From: Eremomyces bilateralis CBS 781.70
Lineage: Eukaryota; Ascomycota; Dothideomycetes; Eremomycetales; Eremomycetaceae
Direction: 5' to 3'
NCBI RefSeq assembly: GCF_010015585.1
Contig: NW_022985078.1
Coordinates: forward strand, 62,001-126,000
DNA length: 64,000 bases
Below the pieces are notes generated by a model, which had not been told where the DNA came from, ran no database searches, and saw only the letters and a list, made by a program, of their open reading frames with translations. Positions within the stretch are counted from its first letter, which is position 1. The number at the start of each line of letters is the position of its first letter. The translations under genes and the position numbers were made by a program. Shown in pieces: positions 1 through 9,882 of this stretch.

Positions 1-1
1 G

Positions 2-867
2 GCCCTCTCCAAGTCCCCCAACAAGCACAATCGTCTGTACATGACCGCGCAGCCCCTCGACGAGGAGGTCTCCAAGGACATCGAGTCCGGCAAGATCGGA
101 CCGCGCGACGACTTCAAGGCGCGCGCACGCATCCTCGCCGACGACCACGGCTGGGACGTCACCGACGCACGCAAGATCTGGTGCTTCGGCCCTGACACCA
201 ACGGCGCCAATCTCCTCGTCGACCAGACCAAGGCCGTCCAGTACCTCAACGAAATCAAGGACTCCGTCGTCTCCGGTTTCCAGTGGGCCACCAAGGAAGG
301 TCCCGTCGCTGAGGAGCCCATGCGCTCCGTCCGCTTCAACATCATGGACGTCACTCTGCACGCCGACGCCATCCATCGCGGCGGTGGACAAATCATCCCG
401 ACCGCCCGTCGCGCACTCTACGCCGCAGCGCTCCTCGCCGAGCCCTCGCTGCTCGAGCCCGTCTACCTTGTTGAGATCCAGGTCCCCGAGCAAGCCATGG
501 GCGGCATCTACGGCGTGCTCACCCGCAAGCGCGGCCACGTCTTCGAGGAGGCCCAGCGTCCCGGCACCCCGCTGTTCAACGTCAAGGCGTACCTCCCCGT
601 CAAGGAGTCGTTCGGATTCACCGCCGACCTGCGCGCCGCCACCAGTGGCCAGGCGTTCCCGCAGTCCGTGTTCGATCATTGGCAGGTGCTGCCGGGTGGA
701 TCGCCGCTCGACCGGACGACGCTGCCGGGTCAGGTTGTGGAGGAGATGCGCAAGAGGAAGGGAATCAAGGTCGAAGTTCCGGGTGTCGAGAACGTAAGTT
801 ATCCCACGTCATCCATGCCTCATGAAACCACCACTAACCATCATCGCAGTACTACGACAAGTTGTAA
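2..867 (+). CDS. EF2: Translation elongation factor 2 (eEF2), C-terminal part
   Basis: This is the 3' end of the ribosomal translocase gene; the 5' part lies outside the window. The frame is open from base 2. It carries the domain IV loop with [11 protein letters not shown], whose last histidine (codon 374-376) is the residue eukaryotes modify to diphthamide, followed by the domain V segment ending in the family-typical YYDKL. An intron (794-849, gtaagt...cag) separates ...VEN from YYDKL and the stop at 865-867; without splicing the protein would run into an unrelated tail. Codon use is strongly C-ending, as expected of a highly expressed gene. The product acts in the cytosol, moving tRNA and mRNA through the ribosome with GTP. 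Identification is certain; only the missing 5' part is unknown. Confidence 0.97.
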
Positions 868-1227
868 ACGCTTTCCAACGATGCATATCCACTTTCTTTG
901 TTATCAAACAAACCAAATACACGCATCCCAAAATCATCGTGATGAGACGCTTGTCGTGAGGAGTCGGCCGGATGAAATCAAAACGCCGTGGTCGGTGGTG
1001 GGTGAGGGGTAGATTGGGAGGGATGGATGGACCGACGACGAATGCATGCTGATGGTCGACGTATCTCTCTTTATGGTAGACCGGACGTATCTCCTTGCTG
1101 TTCTGTTTTGATAGCCGAATTACATCGTTTGCAATCATTGCAGGCTCTCGTCTGTCTGGTCCATGTGATGATATATGTGTAGCATCTTGTCCTGCATCGT
1201 GATATCCTAGAGCCAGAGAGCATCAAG
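868..1227. other. Intergenic: EF2 3' region and promoter of next gene
   Basis: No reading frame here is supported. It should hold the EF2 3' UTR and the upstream region of the kinase-like gene. I looked for an exon encoding the helical N-terminal domain usually paired with that gene and saw none. Confidence 0.5.
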
Positions 1228-2428
1228 ATGTTCTGCACATCTGATCGTATCGCCACCTCCGCCGCCCCTCTTAGTCATCCAGACATCACCCTACCTCCCA
1301 GCACATGCACTGATGCACTTGCTGCGCTGTTATGCTCAACTCCACCAAAACGCTGGCCGCAAGTCCTGTTTACAACATTTCACTGCAAGTTTTTGATCAT
1401 TGTCCCGAGAGTCAACATTGTGGGCGCGATAGAAGAAAATATTCGTTGGAGTACCGCGACGATAGCCAAGGCACCTTCGAGCAGAGGATTCATCTTGGAC
1501 TCTTTTCCCTGTCCTCCCCAGCAGGATGCTCTTGTCATTACCAAAGATGTCCGAGATTTGGCCCGAAGGCTTTCATATGCCAATCCAGACCTGCATGGGC
1601 TCCTCATGTGTAAAGGTGTCCTCAAGACAGAGGACCCAATCACCAAGGCTTCTCTCTTGTTCACGTTCGTTTTCAAACTGCCCGAGAGCTACACAGATGT
1701 GCGCAGTCTCCGGAGTCTCTTGACAGATGCCAGTCCCAACCATTCTCTCTCTGCCAGATTCGAGGTTGCGAGCCAGATCGCTAGGTCCGTATGCAATGTC
1801 CGCAGCTTTGGTTTCGTTCACAAAAACCTTTCTCCCGAGACGATTCTCGTACTGGGCAACCAGAACACCTCAATAGGGGCAGCGTACCTTGTAGGGTTCG
1901 ACCGGTTTCGAACAACGCAAGGCAATACAGCACGGTTAGGGGATTCAAACTGGGAGCGGAACTTGTACCGTCATCCACGGCGACAAGGTGCAAGCCCGGA
2001 AGATATCTATATCATGCAGCATGACATCTACAGTCTGGGCATCTGCTTGCTGGAGCTTGGCTTGTGGCAGTCATTCGTGGAATATCGCGCTCTCGATGGG
2101 CTACCCCTCCGCTCGGCGGCACTGAGACTCCAAGATGGGACACCAGAAATGCAGTATCCGACTGCGCTGAAAGATCACCTCGTGGCGCTCGCACGTACAG
2201 CTCTTCCGCAGCGCATGGGTACAAAGTACACCGAGGTGGTTCAAACCTGTCTGACTTGTTTGGATCGCGAGAACGTAGACTTTGGCGATGAGCGTGAGTT
2301 TCAAGATGCGGACGGTATCCTTGTTGGGGTCAGATATATCGAAAAGGTTTGACGCCCTCATAAAATCCTCGAGGAACTCGTCTGACACAATCCAGGTTTT
2401 GATGCAATTGAGTCTCATCTCGGTCTAG
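1228..2428 (+). CDS. Protein kinase-like protein with degenerate motifs, HeLo/prion-inhibition type (DUF7580-like)
   Basis: The protein resembles the kinase-fold domain that fungi often attach to an N-terminal HeLo or 'prion-inhibition and propagation' domain in heterokaryon-incompatibility-type proteins. Recognisable segments are FVHKNLSPETILVL (a degenerate catalytic loop, HKN where kinases have HRD), LVGFDRFR (GFD where kinases have DFG), NLYRHP and MQHDIYSLGICLLELGLWQSF. The catalytic Asp of HRD is absent, so I infer a pseudokinase or regulatory fold. An intron at 2347-2395 (gtttga...ccag, with CTGAC near the end) restores the family-typical C-terminus EKVLMQLSLISV before the stop at 2426; unspliced, translation stops two codons after EKV's lysine. 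The start at 1228 is a guess: the first ~45 residues look unlike the family and no HeLo domain precedes them, so this may be a 5'-truncated copy. Family assignment is from memory of the motif pattern. Confidence 0.72.
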
Positions 2429-2797
2429 CTTATGAAAGCTACAATTCATCACGATCGAGCGATAGACTGAAAGAATGACACGCTGAAAACAACCGATGGG
2501 CAACAGAATGCCAGGGCGAACAAAACAACATTTGCATTTTCATATGTTCAGTTTCATACTGAGGAAGATTAGAGAACAACGCTTTCGAATGACGACAGAC
2601 TAGACTCGTAATCCAAATAGTTATTGTGATCATTCGGAAGGTAACATTAGTAGCACCTAGCACCTTGATCACTAAAGCTTTAACGTGCATTTTTGATCAC
2701 GTTGGAGCTTTCAGCTATGGTAAACGAATATCGCCCTTAACCTAGACGACGAAGGAGGCGACTGAATGAGTGAAGCAGAAGTGCAGGACATGTATGT
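2429..2797. other. Intergenic, nothing recognised
   Basis: Downstream region of the kinase-like gene. No coding frame or repeat stands out. Confidence 0.4.
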
Positions 2798-2810
2798 AAA
2801 AAGAAAAAAA
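2798..2810 (-). terminator. RNA polymerase III terminator
   Basis: Read on the minus strand this is a run of seven T, a C, then five T, a few bases past the 3' end of the tRNA. This is the usual stop signal for polymerase III. Confidence 0.8.
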
Positions 2811-2815
2811 TTGTC

Positions 2816-2898
2816 AACCCACGGCGGGATTCGAACCCGCAGCCTTGAGATTCCTTGTTATAAGAGTCTCACGCGCTAACCAATTGTGCCACGCAGGC
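2816..2898 (-). tRNA. tRNA-Lys(CUU), intron-containing
   Basis: On the minus strand a tRNA folds: T-arm GCGGG-TTCGAAT-CCCGC (plus 2824-2840), anticodon stem TGAGA/TCTCA, D-arm GGCACAATTGGTTAGCGC and a 7 bp acceptor stem. Sixteen bases lie between the anticodon stem strands. Removing nine (TAACAAGGA) directly after CTCTTA leaves the loop CTCTTAA with anticodon CTT, matching the common fungal Lys form (GAGACTCTTA-ATCTCAAGG). The intron position one base 3' of the anticodon is canonical. Oddities: three G-U pairs in the acceptor stem and an A-C mismatch in the D stem, so this could be a weak or decaying copy, although the terminator and intron position argue for function. Confidence 0.85.
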
Positions 2899-3367
2899 GA
2901 ATTGAGATGGAAGAAAATCATAGGAAACAAATTTGAGGAAGTTCGGTATTAACTATCCGTATTTCCGTAACTAAGTTATCCATATATTTTTGTATCTAGT
3001 TTCACGTGACCATTGACGTGGTGGCACCAGCCTCAATTTGTGGCGCAACTTTTCACCTCAACCAGCACCGAAATGAGGATGATCCGCTGTTTGTTGAACT
3101 TCGATTATGGTAAAGAACGCGTCTTGAAGTCTAATTGTTGAACTTTCTAGCTGCTGCTACACTTACAAAACCTGCCTAGCGATTTACCGAAACCAAGCCA
3201 CAATTCATTGGACCGGTGTGTTCCCGTACCGACTACATCGCATCGACCTATTATCACATCACTCCCATGTTTGCTGGGCAGCTCCAGTGATCTTTTGCCC
3301 CCCCATCCAGAGTTCCGATCGGGCGAAGAGTGCTTTAATTCGAGGGTACGGAAGAGAAGTCATCATA
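2899..3367. other. Intergenic: upstream regions of tRNA-Lys and the RNA-binding gene
   Basis: Holds the promoter of the plus-strand gene and the 5' flank of the tRNA. An open frame with an ATG at 3218 is in phase with the next gene, but those extra 50 residues do not resemble the family. Confidence 0.4.
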
Positions 3368-5862
3368 ATGCGTGTTGAAGAGGAGAACACTGCTACGCTT
3401 AAGAAGTGGATCATTAAGCGTTTAGAGGATATGTACGAGCCATGTCTCCTTGCAGCCGACTATCGACTGATTTGTTCTAGATCTGATGCCGACTCCGATG
3501 TCCTTGCAGACTATGTTCTGGCTCTGGTCAAGTCCGAAGAACCAGATGATCAAGTCAGACAGAATTGTTTGGAGAACCTCGAAGATTTCCTACACGATCG
3601 TGAGTGCTCACATCCGTTCGTCTAACTATCGGATTCCCTAATACCTCCTAGACACCGCAACGTTCGTGAACGATGTTCTCTCCGCGATTCGCACTCAATC
3701 ATACAATCCCGAAGCCCAACCTCCCTCGACTCTCTCCGCATCTGCCGCTGAATTCAACCCCCCCGCTGGCCCCTCGGGTGTTCAAAACCGCCCCGCCTCC
3801 GACCCCTTCCAAAACGGTCACAAACTTCCTGACTCTCGTAAACGCGCGTTTGGCGACCGCGAAGGCAGCATACCCCGCGATGGCCGAGATCCACATTACC
3901 ACCGCAATGGCGACCGCAATATCAAGCAGCTCCGGCGAGGTGGCTTCCGTGGCAATCTCGCCGCTGGAGGCGATGGACGTGGGCGATTTAGCAATCAACG
4001 TGGGCAAATCGGTCATTTAGGAAATCCAGCGATGCAAGGAATGCCGCCCGGTATGCAGCTGCCGGGAATGCCGTTGTTGCCTACTCCGCCAGGCTTTCCG
4101 CAGTTTGATCCCAACAACCCGCTTTCGGCGATGATGGCGATGCAGGCGTTGACGTTTGCTGGTATGCAACAACAGGGTGCACCCAACCCATTGGGCCAGG
4201 GGCAATTTGGTCAACTGGCACAAATACAGAAAAAGGGGAGGTGTAGGGAGTTCGACCAGAAAGGGTTTTGCACGTTAGGAAGCTCATGTTCGTATGAGCA
4301 CGTTGACAAGGGAGCTGATGGTAAGCATCCAGTTCTTCCTACAATGCGTTGTACTAATCAGTTGATATAGAGTATGATCCAACAAACGCATCTATAGTGA
4401 CTAACACTCACCGCCCGAACGGCACTACCTCAACTCGGGGTCAGCATGGTGGAAGAGGTCGAGGGCGAGGCGATAAGCAAGGACGAGGACGTGCTCCTTT
4501 CTCCTCCGTTGGCCCCAATTATGATCAAACCGTCACGACTATTGTCGTTGAGCAAATCCCTGAAGAGAAATTCACCGAAGAGGCCGTCCGGTCATTCTTC
4601 TCTGAATATGGCGCGGTGGAATCCATCGACATGCAACCTTACAAGCGCCTCGCACTTGTCAAGTTCTCCGATTTCGCCTCCGCTCTCCAAGCATATCAAT
4701 CTCCCAAAAGCGTCTTCGATAACCGCTTCGTGAAAGTATATTGGTACAAACCTGATGACGTTGGAATCAATGGAACGAAGGACAGCCGTCGAAGTTACCC
4801 GGATGAAATGGTAATCGACGCTACCGACATCGCCGAGAAACAAGCTGAGGCGCAGAGAGCACATGAAGAGAAGTTGAAGAAACTAGAAGAGGCGAAAGTA
4901 CAGCGTGAGGAGCTCGACCGGAAACTCCGTGCCCAGGAAGAAGAACGAAAGAAGCTCCTCGCAAAACTAGAAGCGAAGGCTGCTGCTACAGGAACTCCCG
5001 CACCAGAAGGCAGCACAGAGAAGAAAGCTGATGCGTCCACCGATGGCGTTGAGGATATGCCCAGGGTTACAAATACTGAGACCGAGGCTCTCCGTGCGAA
5101 ACTTAAGGAACTTGAGGCCGAAGCTACAAGCATGGGCATCGACCCCGAGTTGTCTATGAGTAGCCCATTCGGCTTCGGTCGCGGGGGCCCCTCATTTAGA
5201 GGGCGTGGGCCACGAGGTGGCGGCGGTTATGCTCCGCGAGGCAGGGGTTACGACCCATACCGCGGCAATTGGAGAGGCGCAGGACGAGGATATGCGGCGC
5301 CGACATACGGAGCGCCCCGCGGAGGGGTTCGACGACTTGACAATCGAACTAGAAAAGTTGCTGTCGCTGGAGTGGAATATGGAACCGAGGGGGATGAGGC
5401 TCTGCGATCGTATTTGTTCAACAATTACGAGGTGGACAGCATCGAGAAACATCCAGAGAAGGCGGATGCACAAGTTGTGACGTTCAAGGAGAGATATGTT
5501 GCGGAACAGGTACAGTCCACCCCTCTTTTCCCATCCGATCCACGCCATTCAAACTTACCTCCTTACAGTTCATCGCTGCCGGGTCCACGACTTCCATTAC
5601 CAGTCTCGGTAAGCTGGATCTCTCCTGGGTCCAACAAACCTTCCCACCTCCCACTTCTGCGCCACAAAGTACAGCCGATTCCGGTCTTCCTCGATCCGGT
5701 GCCAACCAGGTCTCCGAGACTACGAACGGGGATTCTGGGAAGGACAAGGAGTTGGATATGCCAGACTTGGAGTCTGCAGCCGCTGCGGTGGATGCGGTGG
5801 TAGGGAGATCAGAGGAATATGATCCAGATATCGCGGATGATACGGATCGGTGGATGTCGTAG
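3368..5862 (+). CDS. RNA-binding protein with PWI-like, CCCH and two RRM domains (RBM26/27 family)
   Basis: Spliced product about 777 residues from four exons; introns 3600-3651, 4321-4370 and 5510-5568, each with good borders and exact phase. Order of parts: an N-terminal PWI-like helical domain (1-79, starting MRVEEENTATLKKWI), a disordered stretch rich in Pro, Gly, Met and Arg, a CCCH zinc finger near 275-294 (C-x8-C-x5-C-x3-H), RGG-like sequence, RRM1 at about 355-430, a charged coiled coil at about 455-515, an RGG/Tyr-rich stretch, and RRM2 from about 628 ending GKLDLSWVQ. This architecture is that of human RBM26/RBM27 and fission yeast Rmn1, nuclear proteins tied to RNA surveillance with Mtr4-type helicases; that role is inferred from family. 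The start at 3368 is chosen because it opens the conserved domain; 3218 is an in-frame alternative. Exon 4 is found only by splicing, after which FIAAGST continues RRM2. Confidence 0.9.
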
Positions 5863-6710
5863 TCGAAAGGCTAAAGGAATGGCTATCGAAAGGAGCATAG
5901 AGGTGAGTGTAGCATTGCATTGTGGCAATAAGCGCGGCTTGCCCATGCATCGACTGTACATTAGCATTGGGACGAGCATCAGAATTGACGAAATAATAGC
6001 GGGCCATACGCTTGAATACTTCGATTTCCTATACCCTGCCAGTCCATTTCCTAACGATGCTTCCACCAACCCATTTACGGCCCATGCGTATCAAAAGCCA
6101 ATGTGCCGCTTTAGGTAATCCTACCCATAGTTGGCCTTCGGTATATGGGCTTGTACCGTCTCGCACAGTAGTTCAGTGGATCGTTGTTCTCTCGAGGAAT
6201 GAAATCAATCCAAAGCACAAATCCTACTCCCTTCCACGCTTCAGTTAAGTCCATTCCTTTACCCCCTCTACAAAAGGTATAGCCATCCTACCAATTCACG
6301 CATTATCGTAGTACCTGTTTTTACTCCTAACTACAAAAAGACATAACTAACTAGCTATTCTACTACTAATTCGTGCATTATCGGAGTACATGCTTTTGCT
6401 CCCTCTGCAATAAATCATAAGTGCTGGATATTATATCGATGAAAAATCGCTATCTTATCTCCATTATATTTTTCTACTGTTACCTGTTTTTATAATGCTC
6501 TTTACGGAATGATCGTCGTTACGTGGTCTCTGCAGCCGACACTTCCCTCATCCAAACTTTCAATATTCATAGGCCGACTGTATACAGCACGGTGTACGTA
6601 GTACATGTGTTGAGTCAAAATGGTCTAGACGTCGTTACCCATTACGGTAACACGTTGTAAACGGAAGGAGGAAGAAGAAACTCGATAGTATAAGGAGATG
6701 CTCCTTCATC
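5863..6710. other. Intergenic, partly AT-rich
   Basis: From about 6250 to 6500 the base composition drops to AT-rich with short repeated phrases such as 'ctaactacaaaaa' and 'attcgtgcattatcg'. No gene is supported. It may be an old repeat scar or simply a spacer. Confidence 0.35.
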
Positions 6711-6718
6711 TATAAAAG
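6711..6718 (+). promoter_or_regulatory. TATA box of the chitin-binding gene
   Basis: TATAAAAG lies about 200 bp upstream of the ATG at 6913. Such a clear TATA box is uncommon in this window and suits a strongly inducible secreted protein. The leader would be about 160-170 bases. Confidence 0.55.
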
Positions 6719-6912
6719 AGAGATGGATCTCACTCTCCGAGGTGAAAACAATCACTAAAACTTACCTTCCCTACGATCATATCTTCATGGCTCACACTTG
6801 ACAAAGCACCAGTGCTACTTGACTTCGTTCATCACTATTGCTTACTTCAACCGAATCTTAAACATCCCATCGGCTTCACCTCGCCTATCAAGTGCAAAAT
6901 CACCCTTACATC

Positions 6913-7966
6913 ATGAAATACCTCGCTTTCGCTTTCCTCATTATCGGCTCTCAAGCGGCGGCACTTCCTAATAAGGACCAGTTGGCCCCGTATGCAACCT
7001 CTCAAACGCGTAGCAAGGAAGTCTGGAACTGATGCATTGTTAGGTGGGAATTGGAGTCGCGTCAGGCGACCTTCGATTGTACCAACAAGCCCCCTGGCCT
7101 CTACACACACACCAGCGACTGTAACAAGTTTTTTCGATGTCTGACTCCGACCGCGCCGGCTAGAGAATTGGCGTGTCCCCAGGGCATGATATTCTCTTGT
7201 GCCGAAGTAGCATGTGTCCCGGGGCTACCTGTATTTCAGTGCCAACTTCATGTAACGGGGCAAGGGGTCTGCAATCGGCCGCTCGTCGACCCTCTCCCCT
7301 CCCTCTTCCCCCTTCCCCCCATTCCCCCCNNNNNNNNNNNNNNNNNNNNNNNNNNNNNNNNNNNNNNNNNNNNNNNNNNNNNNNNNNNNNNNNNNNNNNN
7401 NNNNNNNNNNNNNNNNNNNNNNNNNNNNNNNNNNNNNNNNNNNNNNNNNNNNNNNNNNNNNNNNNNNNNNNNNNNNNNNNNNNNNNNNNNNNNNNNNNNN
7501 NNNNNNNNNNNNNNNNNNNNNNNNNNNNNNNNNNNNNNNNNNNNNNNNNNNNNNNNNNNNNNNNNNNNNNNNNNNNNNNNNNNNNNNNNNNNNNNNNNNT
7601 CCCCCGATTCCCCCGATCCCCCCGATTCCCGCTTCTCAATCGGCAGCACTACCTGGTGCAGGCGAACAAATGGCCAAGCACGTACGCTCTCACCCAAGTG
7701 GCAAAGAAGTCAGGAACTAACGCATTTCTAGGCGGGAATTTAAATCACGCCGGGCGACTATGAATTGCGCCGGCAAGCGCAACGGCCTCTATGCTCACAC
7801 CACCTCCTGTGCCATGTATTTTTTATGTGTGTCTGGGAAGGCTACGGAACTTACCTGTCACTGGCCATTTATATTCAACTGCCGCATAGGTGGATGTGTC
7901 GTCGACGGAGACGTTCCGTGCGTATTCGATTCAACTGGGGAAGGAATATGCAATCTGTCACTCTAG
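6913..7966 (+). CDS. Secreted chitin-binding protein with two CBM14 (Avr4/peritrophin-like) modules; gap inside
   Basis: The ATG at 6913 opens a signal peptide (MKYLAFAFLIIGSQAAA). Splicing 6990-7043 (gtatgc...tag) joins it to a module with cysteine spacing C-x13-C-x5-C-x11-C-x12-C-x8-C, which fits CBM14, the chitin-binding fold of insect peritrophins and of the fungal effector Avr4. Residues CNKFFRC and CPQGMIF are family-typical. A Pro/Ile-rich linker runs into a 270-base assembly gap. After it a second module (C-x13-C-x5-C-x9-C-x12-C-x7-C) follows another intron at 7682-7731 and ends at 7964-7966. Both modules carry the same extra Cys eight residues after the fourth. The product is probably secreted to bind chitin. 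Uncertain: whether this is one two-module gene or two genes, because the gap hides the join. The frame that splices correctly into module 2 is not the frame in which the upstream sequence resembles module 1. Confidence 0.75.
6949..7275 (+). repeat. Duplicated unit, copy 1 (signal-peptide end, intron, CBM14 module)
   Basis: Runs from the TCTCAA near the signal-peptide cleavage region through the intron and module 1. Copy 2 at 7634-7966 has matching landmarks in the same order: TCTCAA, GCAGCACT-like, an intron of similar length with shared sequence (gaagtc.ggaact...gcatt.tag) and the cysteine module. Confidence 0.75.
7330..7599. other. Assembly gap (270 N)
   Basis: The gap is flanked by C-rich low complexity: 'cttccccccattcccccc' on the left and repeats of 'tcccccgat' on the right. 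A collapsed or unsequenceable CCCCGATT-type repeat encoding Pro-Pro-Ile is the likely content. Its true length is unknown, so frame across it cannot be trusted. Confidence 0.95.
7634..7966 (+). repeat. Duplicated unit, copy 2
   Basis: Second copy of the CBM14 unit (see copy 1). Module 2 keeps all six canonical cysteines. Its pre-intron exon is 30 bases long after the shared CCT rather than 23, which shifts the phase relative to copy 1. Confidence 0.72.
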
Positions 7967-9882
7967 TGTGCAATTTTGAAGGAGACAGGATGGTTTCGGT
8001 AGTTGAACGCGATGAATTGGCACTGTTATTCGGGCGCAACAGGAACTGGAATCCAGAATGATGACTATCTCCTTCAGACCTACATTATTTCAAAGCACAG
8101 CAAAACAGTAACCAGGTCCTAGGTAAACAACTTATTCTACGCATGCTTTGAAGCCTTGCGACCTGTGCCATTTCGTCTAAGAAAACGAAGTGACGCGCCA
8201 ATTCTGTTCCTCGGACCACTTATATGTACCTATAGATGGTAGTTACCTGTTGTATGTACAATTGGACTTTCCACAAATGAATCTGGTGCTGAGGTCTGCA
8301 AATGAAATAGCAATGAAATACACGATCAGGGGCTCGATTGACTTTTTTAGTGGCTGTCTGGACGCACGGCCCAGGGCCAGGAATCAGAATCTAAATTTGT
8401 GCTACATAGTGTAAGTGGAAGGTCGAGTAGACCGACCGGCCTAGGCCTCGGATAGTTCCGGGAAATAATCTAGATTTCTTTGCTCTAGCGAACGCTGTGA
8501 AAGAAACATGGACGGAGAGAGAACCGATTCCAAATGTTGGTATCGTAACCCGACGCCATATCTAGGATTCCCGCTCAAAACCTGATGCGCACCAGTCAGC
8601 AGAGTAGGACAACGGCCGTGTCCCGGGCGAATCCAGTGGCTTCAGTTACGGCACAACGGTAGTCCGGTCATTTTCGATAGTCCAAAGTGATACATGACCC
8701 TAAACAGTCACAGGTAGTTCCTCTTCCCCTTCATACGGTACTTACACAAGGACCCCTACCGTCGACTAATCAGTCAATTCGCTCGACCAGACGCAGCGTC
8801 TTCAAAACTGTGCTCGTCCCGCGTTTCCAGCAGCTATACCGGAAGCATCCTGTCAAACCCAAGGCCCGGTAATCCCTCAACACGCATGGGTGCACTGATG
8901 GAATTGACAATTTAGAGGTTCCTTCGGCGGAATGGAATCCTGCATTCTTGTAGGTAGATGGGTAGGATGGGATATACCCGTATCGATACTAGATATCGGC
9001 ACTGGAAACGGTGGAGGACGTGATATTGGTACTACTTCTGGGAGTCCATCAATCGAGCGTTCAAGAACACGTGGATGAACCTCTCACGACGAGCACGGGG
9101 AAGGCGGACATAGGAATATCGGGTAGGCGAAAGGATCGGTGTAGAGAACGGAATAGAACGGAACTTTTGTTGGTATCAAACCACAACCTAATCGAATCTA
9201 AGTCTCCCCCGAAGTGTGGTATGGTATCTCCCCTTTCCCCCTTTCCTCCTTTTTCTACCCACACCACGCCCTAGCCCACCACCCACGAATCAAACAAGCA
9301 AAACATCCGCAAAAAACAAACACCATTCCACCCATCCGCGATCCAGCAAAACAAAATCAAGCTCTTGGTGTGGTATAATGCAATCATGAACCCGTCCGTC
9401 CGTCCGTCGTAATTTTCTTATCTCGAGCATCAATCGAGGGGGGTATAATTTTCCCAGCGCAAGCAAAGCGACACATCAATTTTATAGCCGGTGGAAAAAA
9501 GCCGGCCGAGGGGAATTGGAGAGGAAAGGGATGAAAATGGAATGAGAAACAGAGTAGCGGGGAAGGGGCGCGGAAAGCAACGAGGTGATGATTCTCAAGC
9601 TCGCCAGGCAATGACCCTCGTCATTTCCGCTGTTTTCCACCCCTACAAAGCAAGGAACAGAAAGCAACGCAGAGCAGAGCGAACAGAAAAGCAACGGCAA
9701 AACAATAGCAAAAGCTGGGTATATTTGGGTATTTCGTGCTTTTGGTACCGTACCACCCGCGTAGTTCCCGCCCGTCATGATCTCGCATCAGAACTTTTTC
9801 ACATCCCCTCGCATCGCATGGCACGTCCACCTCCACCCACCCATCTCGCGATCCAACGGGATTTTAGGGTATGATGTATGAT
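7967..9882. other. Intergenic, 1.9 kb, nothing recognised
   Basis: Several short open frames exist but none resembles a protein I know or has credible splice structure. It contains the 3' ends of two converging genes. A 'gtccgtccgtccgt' run at about 9395-9410 is a minor tandem repeat. Confidence 0.4.

Noticed and set aside
3218-3367. Longer start for the RBM26-like protein
   Set aside because: The extra residues do not look like the family and contain an intergenic-type composition; the ATG at 3368 begins the conserved domain.
5720-6007. Minus-strand frame over the last exon of the RBM26-like gene
   Set aside because: Shadow of the spliced fourth exon and its 3' region.
7173-7763. Open frames reading through the N gap
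   Set aside because: Frame across the gap is arbitrary; only the pieces on each side were interpreted.
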